From: Lepidodermella squamata
Lineage: Eukaryota; Gastrotricha
Length of the DNA: 64,000 nucleotides
Direction: 5' to 3'
Assembly: GCA_047495785.1 (NCBI GenBank)
Contig: JBLDXI010000009.1
Span: 1,798,001 to 1,862,000, forward strand
Position numbers and translations under genes: made by a program. Below the pieces are notes generated by a model. It was given only the letters and a program-made list of their open reading frames with translations, was not told the origin of the DNA and did no database searches. Below, in pieces: positions 56,108 to 64,000 of this stretch (its first letter is position 1; each line of letters opens with the position of its first letter).

Positions 56108-57618
56108 TCAATGTAAAAATAAAGTTTTAAAGGCATTAAAAATATCTGGAGAAGAAAAATCAGCTGGGATATTTCGATCAGAAGTGTCAACAATTTGCCG
56201 CCTAGTTTCACCAGGTAAGGCAGAGGCCCAAAACAAGGTCTGGCAAAGGTCGCCATGGCCGAGTTGCGCCGCTTCTTCCACGCGCGCCGTCCGGTCGTTT
56301 TGACTCGGAAGACTTTTTCGCTTCTTATCCGTCGAAAAATTAACATCTGGTAGCCGAGTCAGCGAATAAACTAGCTTAGACTCGAGCATAAATTCTGCTT
56401 TGATTAATTTTACAAATTCATTGGCATCAAAGTTTGAGGCGTCGCTATTTGATAGATATATTACTGCACCACTGAATAGGCTTGTGTACCGTTTCCCTAA
56501 ACTACAAGGCCGCTTAGCTTCATCATTTCCGGACTTTAGCAACCATTTTGATAGAAACCGCCCGGTTTTCATGGAAAGAATCAAAGTTCTACAATCGTCT
56601 TCGATAACCGTTTCAGGCACCAAGGCGAGATCGGCGAGAGAGACCAAATTAAACTGCCACGCGTCGGCATACGAGGAATTTGCTAAATCATCACCAATCA
56701 GCTTTGTTTGAGCCAATTTCGCAGGCAAGAGCCCCTAGAAATAAAATTTTCAGGCTTTTGATAAATCACTTCCTGTCAACTTACGGCTAAGGAAGTAACA
56801 ACTTCATCACAGATTCGAGCATCAGCCAGAGAATTCGAAGCTGAAACTGCCACTATTTGATCTCCCTGAACGAGTTTCGTCATCAACAGTAGAAAGTCAA
56901 CTTTTGACATAGTTTTACGAAGCTCAACCAACGGTTGAAAGCAATCGATTGGTAGTTCCGAATCATTCACCGCGAATAAATCACACGGCTTTGCCGGTTC
57001 CCGATTGTGGCACGCCTCTGTCAATAAAATCAGATCTTGGCTCAGTTTTTGAGATGAAACACCGGTGATTTGACAGAAATTTCTCGCATTTTGCTGCTTA
57101 ACAGTCGCCGATTGAAGCCGCCATTCAGTTACGACGTCCTTCTCCGCCTCGAAGACCTCCAAAGCTTTCGATTTATAAAAATTTGCAAAATCCGACATTT
57201 TCGCTGCCGCATTTGCAATGTCCATATGCCGCTCATAAATAGAGTAAAAAACCAAGGACGATCGGCGAACGTTGCCTCTGCCGTAGATATCTTTAACTAT
57301 GAAATGAAGCATGAGGCGCCAGCCATCATTGTCGCTGTATGTCGAAAATTTGCATGCCGGTGATTCGGCAGTCAAGCTGTAGATGCAAGAGTGACGAAGA
57401 ACGGCGAAAAGCTTCTCGTGTACTGGTACAACCGGAATGTTATCTGGTATTGAACAGATTCTGCAACTAGTATCACGGGGTAGAATTGCTCGAGGCTCGC
57501 TGTCTTTATTTGTATCGAAAATCGTGACTAAAATGACTTGAGGACCGCAGTTGTCGCAGAATTGGCACAGGGCGACGGCCGGATAGCCAAACTTAAAATC
57601 GCTACCATTACCATCCAT
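56108..57618 (-). CDS. FLCN: Folliculin
   Basis: Two exons, 57618-56785 and 56734-56108, give 486 residues (human 579). The N-terminal longin/roadblock part opens VALCQFCDNCGPQVILVT, the FLCN-type ALC.FCE..GP motif. It continues through LFAVLRHSCIYSLTAESPA, a strand FIVKD, and the helix KALEVFEAEKDV (human KALKVFEAEQ). The C-terminal half is a DENN-like domain with LLLMTKLVQGDQIVAVS. Folliculin is a GAP for RagC/D on lysosomes, acting in mTORC1 and TFEB control with FNIP. The catalytic Arg was not located with certainty. It lies 228 bp after the PHD gene and 45 bp before COQ5 on the same strand. An acceptor (TTCTATGTTTAG) sits 8 nt before the ATG. Confidence 0.88.
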
Positions 57619-57846
57619 AAAATAAACTAAACATAGAAATAGAACATTTACATCACCGGATGTTTTTAATGATCAAATTTCGTTCAGTCTTCAATGTAAC
57701 AAAGCAAGAATACATGTCGGGTTAAAATCGGAGCTTAGCATGAAGTAGGTAGATTCAAGTGAAATGAGCAGCAATGAAAAAACGGCAGCAGATCATTTGA
57801 CAGTTTGTAAAATGATACACTAAAAAAAAGTTGTTTGAGCGACTTT

Positions 57847-60636
57847 TCAATAGCGTTTGTTTCGCGGACGGAACGAATAACGGTCGGCGAAATCGCCAAT
57901 GGCAGGTGGAGACGGGCTGCGGTTGCTGTTGCGACTAGCAGTTTGACGGCTCGAATTGCGAGATGGAACATCGCGGGAAGACCTCGTAGAACGGGTCGGC
58001 TTGTTGTTGCTGCTGTTCGTCCGCTTCACAGCTTTAGCTTTCGGCCGCGGTGGAGACGGTGAAGGCGGCGAGTCGATGATGACACGTCGCTTCGGCTTTT
58101 TCTTCGCGTTCGTGCAAGCCGAACAGTACCACGTGCCTCGAGGCGGGTATCGCAGAGCCGGCTTGTGGCACTCCAAGTGGTAAGAATGATAACAAATTGA
58201 GCAAGAGATCAATTCTTCGGCATCAGTCGCCTCTCCGCGACACTTTTTACACGCAGTATCAGGCTCGCGAAATTCGTCTGGCTCAGATTCGGAATCTTCC
58301 ATTTCATAAGCGCTAACTTCGTCTTCGTCCGAGCCAAGGTCGATTTCGTCAGCTTCTTCCTTTTTCTCCTTTTTCGAGCAATCCGGGCAGAACCAGTCGC
58401 CCTCCGGTGCTTGTTTCATCGGGGGTTCAAGACACCGCATGTGAAAACTGCGGTTGCATTTATCGCAAAGAATCAAAACGCCGCTATTCGGGCCTCGACG
58501 ACAACGCTTGCAACGCGCATGTTCAGCTGACATTGACCAATTGAGCCAGGTTAAAAACAAGTCAAGAAGGGCCAACAAACGACTAGCGCTTTCCGTTTTC
58601 GCAACCTCCTGCTTCCATTTAGCAAAGTACGAATCAGTAGCAAAAAACAAGCTTGGGATGGCTTCTTCCTTTTTAGGCTTTTCTTCATTTTCATCGTTCT
58701 CGCTCTTTTTCTCCAACGTTTCTGGCGAAACTTTAGCGCGGGGTACGATGACGCGCAAATGGACGGAATTCGCTAGAGCCAACATGCATTGGCCAATAGA
58801 TTTCGCACGATCTTCAGGCGCTGGACTTTTCACACGTTCGCGCCAGTTTTCAACATCATTCAAGGGATCGGCGAACGCTGCAGCGTAGATACGAGCTTCA
58901 GAATCAAGGAGATTATCGCGAAGTTCGTCGAAAATTCCGGCAGAGTAATCGACGTCTTCTTCGAGGAATGACGATTCCGCTTCTTCGCCCTTATCTTTCT
59001 TAGCTTGAAGCTCTTTCAAGACACTTTCCAAGCCGCTCCGAATTCCGTAATTAGCTGAGAACGCATCGCTTTGCATGCTTGAGATGACCTTGAAGAGATC
59101 GTCGAAGTTGTAATAGCACCAATTGGAGTTCTTCGACTCGACTACAACAGCTTTATCCAAGGAAGTTTTGCTGAAAGTCGGGAATTTCCAATAAATACTG
59201 CCTTCGTTGTCAACTCCAATCGGTTGTTGGTGACGAATTTCGTTGTATTCCCGCTCGGCTTTATCAACTGACAACTTCAAACCTGCAACATCGCCAGCTA
59301 GTTTTGAAGAATTAGCAGGCGCAGGTTGTTTGGCTGGTGCGCCTCGTTTAGAAACAGGTTTGTCAACCTCCATATCGTCGGCTCCATCAGCATCCATTTC
59401 CTCGTTTTGTTGATCGTTGCCGTCAGCCGGCTGTAGAGTCTTGGCAGCCTTTGATTCTTTGATGTGCTCTTTACGCAGGCGTAATAGTTCACAGCGCAAT
59501 TTGTGAAGGGCATCCTCTTTCTTAGTCATGTAGTCGATGATTGCCGGGCAGCCCGTCAACCAGTTTACCGCAGACAGCAGCGCATCTAATCTTTGATTGG
59601 GGCTAAGAGCGAAATAACCCTTCTGTTCCCAGACTTCGAACAGCTCGGAAGATAACGCTGGGATCAACGTCTTCAAAGAAAGACTAGCAAGAAAAATTCG
59701 CAAAATCTCTGGGCTGCTTTGGACAGAAAGATCATATTCAGGCAATAGTTGGCCGAGATGTTTTGCTTTTGTGAAAGCCGTTTGCTTCGAAGCGAAAGTG
59801 ACAAGATGGAAAATAATGCCGCACAAATACAAAGGATCTTCATTTGAAGGTCTACCCAGTGCATTAAGCAGGATGTGAAAATCGGGTTCGGGATCAAGCT
59901 TTTTCTTCTTTTGAAACAAGCAGCCGAAATTGTTGAGAAACTCGGTGATTACGAGGACATCAGGAATTCGATTGGGATCAAAATTATCAGGACACTTTAT
60001 TTCTCGTGCAGGTGGCATCGGAACTTTTACAACAACAGGAGCAGGAGGTGGAACTGAGGATGATGCTGTACCCGCAGCGGTGCTATCTGACTTGGCTGGT
60101 CCTGTCGCCTTCTGCTCCACTGCTTTTTTGTTCCAGAGTGACTTCAACTGATGTTGTTCCTTCTCAGATTTCTTCTCGGCCGGCTTTTCAAGCGAAGTTG
60201 CTGGTTTGGCTTCGCTGACGGAAGTTATCACGAAGTCATCTTCACTGTCACTAGAAACCTTCACCGAAGTTTCTTTACGCTCGCCCAGCGATGAAGATTT
60301 TAGAACAGACGGACTATTCAAATCTTTCGGTTTTAATTTGGTGGCAACCGGGCTGTTTGCAAATTGCTTCGCAAATTCGTTCGCTACTTTCTCAGATTCG
60401 TTTTCCTTGGCAAGTTTCGGTTTCAAACTAGGCCGAGTGGTCGTTGGCGATTTCAACAAGGCGCCACTTTGCTGGATGTTGCTAGAACACTTCATCGCCG
60501 GCTTTCTGTCCAATTCATTTTCGGATGATGCTGCTTTTGAAGCTGTAGACACTGGGCTGTTACATGCCGAAGCAACCTTGCGCTGCTGATTTTCTGGCGA
60601 CTTGGCGAGCCATGTGAAGAGTGAAGATTGCTTCAT
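57847..60636 (-). CDS. DDT/WHIM domain protein with two PHD fingers (ISWI-partner type)
   Basis: A single open exon of 929 residues. The N-terminus has QSSLFTWL, which resembles a PCNA-interaction box, and a long disordered Ser/Lys/Glu region. A DDT domain (NFDPNRIPDVLVITEFLNNF and helices, about 220-340) and a WHIM-type module with GVDNEGSIYWKF (about 490-560) follow. Two PHD fingers close the protein: CKRCRRGPNSGVLILCDKCN..FH (about 712-760) and CKKCRGEATDAEELISCSIC..YH (about 812-860), then a basic Ser/Arg tail. DDT plus WHIM plus PHD is the plan of ISWI cofactors such as ACF1/BAZ1A and RSF1; no bromodomain is seen. It should act in nuclear nucleosome spacing, reading histone H3 tails. The lack of introns over 2.8 kb is unusual for this window. 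An acceptor lies 4 nt before the ATG. Confidence 0.85.
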   Translation of the reverse strand: MKQSSLFTWLAKSPENQQRKVASACNSPVSTASKAASSENELDRKPAMKCSSNIQQSGALLKSPTTTRPSLKPKLAKENESEKVANEFAKQFANSPVATKLKPKDLNSPSVLKSSSLGERKETSVKVSSDSEDDFVITSVSEAKPATSLEKPAEKKSEKEQHQLKSLWNKKAVEQKATGPAKSDSTAAGTASSSVPPPAPVVVKVPMPPAREIKCPDNFDPNRIPDVLVITEFLNNFGCLFQKKKKLDPEPDFHILLNALGRPSNEDPLYLCGIIFHLVTFASKQTAFTKAKHLGQLLPEYDLSVQSSPEILRIFLASLSLKTLIPALSSELFEVWEQKGYFALSPNQRLDALLSAVNWLTGCPAIIDYMTKKEDALHKLRCELLRLRKEHIKESKAAKTLQPADGNDQQNEEMDADGADDMEVDKPVSKRGAPAKQPAPANSSKLAGDVAGLKLSVDKAEREYNEIRHQQPIGVDNEGSIYWKFPTFSKTSLDKAVVVESKNSNWCYYNFDDLFKVISSMQSDAFSANYGIRSGLESVLKELQAKKDKGEEAESSFLEEDVDYSAGIFDELRDNLLDSEARIYAAAFADPLNDVENWRERVKSPAPEDRAKSIGQCMLALANSVHLRVIVPRAKVSPETLEKKSENDENEEKPKKEEAIPSLFFATDSYFAKWKQEVAKTESASRLLALLDLFLTWLNWSMSAEHARCKRCRRGPNSGVLILCDKCNRSFHMRCLEPPMKQAPEGDWFCPDCSKKEKKEEADEIDLGSDEDEVSAYEMEDSESEPDEFREPDTACKKCRGEATDAEELISCSICYHSYHLECHKPALRYPPRGTWYCSACTNAKKKPKRRVIIDSPPSPSPPRPKAKAVKRTNSSNNKPTRSTRSSRDVPSRNSSRQTASRNSNRSPSPPAIGDFADRYSFRPRNKRY

Positions 60637-62795
60637 TCAACTAAAATGATTTTAAACGCCAATTCTAAATTAAGCCAAACAAAATGTTTCATTGACACTT
60701 ATAAGCTATGGCTGAATATTACTGCACGAATTAGGAATTTGCTATGTTCCACGCTCTATGAAGCCTGTCAGCGATGTGACGAATAGATAAAATCTATTAC
60801 CTAAAATCTAAAATTCGGCGATGGGACAAAAGCTCTGGGTTCGGCTCAACATGATGAATCATAAGGGCCCAGCTCATGTCAAAGTAACACTGGCTCAGCA
60901 ACTATCTATTCCAGCAGCCCAAAACCTACACAAAATATGTATATCGCGAAAGCTTTGATTACGATGCGTTTCTCTTCAAACCAGCAGAGTTCCGGCTGGT
61001 GAGTGCCTGGCCGGTGGCCGGTGGCGATCCTTCTGAGGCTCTCAGGCTAAGGTCTAACGCCCAAGAAGCAGCCAGAGGCGGAAAAGCGTTTTGCCGCGCT
61101 CTAGAAAAAAATTACGCGCCAAATCATTTATTAATTATTCCGGAAAATATTTATATTAATTTTTATGGACATAACAATATTAGTCTAATTAGTCTTACAA
61201 GGTTAAATGAAAAAATGAGCACCAAATTGAGTTCTTTTGAACGTTCTTTTTCCGACTTGCCGAGGCTGTGAATCAGCGAGATTTCGGCATCTGCCATCTG
61301 GCATCGTAGTTTTTCAAGAGCTAGGTGCCCTCCGATAGCGTTAGAGTAAGCAGTAAGCGATGATCTTCCGCGAATACGATTGCCCGCTGTCGCCATCAAA
61401 ATTCGAAATCGTCATAGTCGCAACACCGCCTGGAGCCATGTAGTTGAATTCGCCTACTTATTCGCTTATTATTAATTTCAGGTAGCTGTCTCAGTTAAAA
61501 GCGTTATCCGTATACAATTTACAGGCTATAGGTTATTCCTAATGTAACATCCACCATCCAAAAATATCTTAATTTTAAACTCACTTCGCTTATTTGAGGT
61601 CCTAGGTCCTAGGCCTCAATATTTCAAGGTGACAGAAAGTTTTTAGAATATCGAGCTTTATCCTAGATCGAGAAACTTTTCGCTCAGGCTTTGCAAATGT
61701 TTGGGGTTGAATAGAGTGCTAGAAGTGTTTATTTAACATAAAAACTGAACGGGTATGACGCCTAAACGTGGAAAACACCAATTCAATGCTAGAAGTCTCA
61801 GAAAAGTTGTTTCACCGCACAGACCTTTATCCTAGATAGTCTAGTAATCTAGGAACTTTCTGCTACCCTGCAATATTTCTTAACTTTGTTTTTTATGGAG
61901 AATTTTTGTTCTGTTTGCGAATTGTAAACAACTAGAACTAGATCATTCATGAATTTTTTAAATATGTAGGTATCGATTATATCGGGAAATACATATTCGT
62001 GCTTGTCAAGCTTGAAGCTTGAAGCACATTTCACTCGAAATTGCACTTGAAACGATATTTGTGTTTATAGCGCAGGGAATCCTAGCCCAACTCCTGAAAC
62101 GTGAAACATTGCATAACTTTCTTATTGCGATTCTAGAGGCTTTCTCGCGAGAACGAGAGCTGAGGCATGATAGCAATTTTCTTTTAAATCACGAGCTTTA
62201 TCCCATCCAAGCGTTTTTCCCCTTAAGTGTAATCCAAGTCTTATTCAGTCTAATTCATAAGAACTTACCCTCTGCCTTTTGCGCTATCCCATTTTTCCTT
62301 GCGATGTCGATGATCAGTCATTTTAACATTTCTAGAATTGTTTGGCGCCTTTATCCTGCCTTAGCCAATCAGCTAATAGCGAGCGCTGTTAGACAGGTTG
62401 GTGACTAAGCTCGCCCTCCCCCTACCCTATATAAAGCACTAAAATAGCGAAGTTTTTATACATTTTGTTGAGAGAAAGCAGTTAACAACTCGAAGGAACG
62501 CGGTAATCTAAGAGGAAGGAAAGATTTAAAAAATGAAATCTCGACTTTCTCCGACCTTTATCCTATCATAGATGGCAGGATTAGAAAAATTTGCTACACT
62601 GAGTTGAGGCGACTGAGATCTGAGATGGAAACGTCTGATTATCAATCTGATTATCAATGATTAACCATGATTCTTATGAGTTGAAAATTGAAAATATTAC
62701 CTGAGAGATTGATTAACATACGTGCTACGTGCTCATTATTTTATTGGCATTCATTGTTTAGATACTTTATGGGTCGCTTCCACGCACCCTAATTG
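60637..62795. other. Intergenic region, 2.2 kb
   Basis: A GC-richer block lies at 60985-61120. A minus-strand frame at 61163-61384 is Ala/Arg/Leu-rich without a known match. CTTTATCCTA-like words recur (about 61657, 61826, 62350 and 62558). A promoter-like cluster is listed separately. No gene is assigned. Confidence 0.4.
62327..62470 (+). promoter_or_regulatory. Promoter-like cluster (heat-shock-type element, CCAAT box, TATA box) without a recognised gene
   Basis: In order: TTTCTAGAATTG (a TTCnnGAA core as in heat-shock elements) at about 62329, GCCAATCAGC at about 62363, and CTATATAAAG at about 62427. A start site would fall near 62460. The first ATG below gives only a 12-codon frame. It lies 330-460 bp upstream of the SBNO ATG and could also serve that gene. 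Confidence 0.4.
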
Positions 62796-64000
62796 ATGGC
62801 GGATTTCTTTGATGCATTAAACGTTCTCGAAGAAGTAAATAAACATGTCGATGAGGTAATTAATTAGCGTAAGCTTCCAATGCACTTTTAATATGTTTCA
62901 CTTTTTTCAGATCGCCCCTGACGCAAATTTAAATGAGGACAACGCTGGTGACAATGATGAACCTGTGCGAAAACGATTGAAGACGGAAGAGCCTTCCGAT
63001 GTTTATACGATTACTGTTGATCCGCCACCTTTTATAACAATACCTGTGGCGGTTAAAATTGATCAGGACGATGTTCCCAAATTAGTGATTCCATCCAGCG
63101 CTCTTCGTGCTCGACTAGCTATTTCACGGCCACAAATACCAGCAGTACAGGATATAACAGAGGAGCAAGTGGATGAAGAATTAGGCGTTGCCGAAACTTA
63201 CTCGGATTACGTGCCTGCCAAACTTAACGTTGGCTATCGGCATCCAGATCCAATTGTGGAAAGCGCGTCACTCGCTAGCGTTGAAGTCCCTGATGTCTGG
63301 TATGAGTTACAAATACCAGAATCCATCATACAAAAGCGTCTGCTGTCTGGCTTACAACTTGAGGCAATCGCCTACTCGTGTCAGAGACATGAAAAGTTTC
63401 TGCCTAACGGACAACGCGCCGGTTTCTTAATTGGCGACGGCGCCGGTGTTGGCAAAGGCCGCTCTATCGCTGGGATTATTTACGAAAATTATCTCCAGGG
63501 ACGGAAACGGGCTGTTTGGTTTAGCGTCTCCAATGATCTCAAGTACGATGCGGAACGCGATTTACGTGATATCGGCGCAGATCGGGTGAAAGTCCATCTG
63601 CTGTCGAAGCTTAAATACGCGAAAATTAGTTCGTCAAACAACGGAAAGATTAAAAAGGGCGTTCTTTTCTCGACATATCTCTCGTTAATCGGCGAGAGTC
63701 AACGCCCAGGCTCAACATACGGAACTCGCCTGAAACAAATCCTGGAGTGGTGTGGTTCTGATTTCGATGGCCTTATTATTTTCGACGAGTGTCATCGCGC
63801 TAAAAATCTTATTCCTTCAGGTTCGCAAAAGCCAACGAAAACTGCGTTGACAGTGATTCAGTTGCAAGAAGCGCTTCCAAACGCTCGAATAGTGTATTCG
63901 AGCGCCACCGGGGCTGTCGAACCTCGACACCTCGCCTATATGACCCGTCTGGGCTTGTGGGGTCCCGGAACAACCTTCCCTAGTTTTATGGACTTCCTCA
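62796..64000 (+). CDS. SBNO1: Strawberry notch homologue (5' part, runs off the window)
   Basis: Exon 1 is 62796-62855; exon 2 runs from 62911 past the window end, giving about 383 visible residues. A short acidic N-terminus is followed by the Sno-type helicase-like ATPase core: [14 protein letters not shown] (Q-motif region), Walker [15 protein letters not shown], Walker B DECH in [15 protein letters not shown], and the motif SATGA in a [16 protein letters not shown] context. These match SBNO1/2 very closely. The family acts in the nucleus in Notch- and EGFR-linked transcription. The 55 bp intron ends TTTTTTCAG. The C-terminal helicase half lies outside the window. SBNO1 versus SBNO2 cannot be decided for an invertebrate. 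Confidence 0.93.

Noticed and set aside
60999-61399. Overlapping frames on both strands near 61.0-61.4 kb
   Set aside because: No homology, no splice context, and GC-rich composition explains the openness.

Overview
The window is eukaryotic nuclear DNA from a small metazoan, most likely a nematode. Introns are mostly 41-100 bp and have GT...AG ends, many closing with a T-rich run before CAG/TAG. Nearly every start codon sits 4-25 nt behind an intron-type 3' splice site that has no upstream exon, as expected for spliced-leader trans-splicing. Several same-strand genes are packed 45-230 bp apart, as in nematode operons. A Dorylaimia/Enoplea lineage is possible but cannot be settled here. No rRNA, credible tRNA or CRISPR array was seen.

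Layout. 0-10.4 kb (minus): LSM11 (cut by the window edge), GCNA, TMEM245 and a class-6 P4-ATPase flippase. 11.1-17.5 kb (plus): delta-COP (ARCN1), TXNDC17, a 5-phosphatase with a SKICH-like domain, and ribosomal protein L15. 17.7-20.8 kb: a repeat island with a duplicated P450 tail broken by a MITE, then a ~545 bp long inverted repeat. 21.8-25.6 kb (minus): a receptor tyrosine phosphatase with a mucin-like ectodomain. 27.8-28.6 kb (plus): mitochondrial GrpE. 29-33 kb: a Penelope-like relic split by a MITE, plus two more inverted-repeat elements. 33-40 kb (minus): an 806-residue protein with three RRM-like folds and a C-terminal GIY-YIG nuclease fold, then an RPA1-like OB-fold gene whose exon carries a 2.4 kb element that itself contains another element. 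41.8-44.4 kb: a LINE 3' fragment, a foldback element and a frameshifted NmrA-like relic. 44.8-47.4 kb (plus): a secreted protein with two C-type lectin domains. 48.4-54.0 kb (minus): two tandem CYP2-like P450 genes, the second split by a hAT-type element. 55-60.6 kb (minus): DDT/WHIM/PHD chromatin protein, folliculin and COQ5 in an operon-like cluster. 62.8-64 kb (plus): the start of strawberry notch.

Exon models were built by hand by matching splice sites, reading phase and family conservation. Total lengths agree with the families (for example RPL15 204 aa, TXNDC17 124 aa, P450 505-506 aa). The strongest unusual signals are the RRM/GIY-YIG architecture, two coding exons carrying transposons with exact target-site duplications whose excision restores the frame, the layered nested insertions, and the candidate operons.
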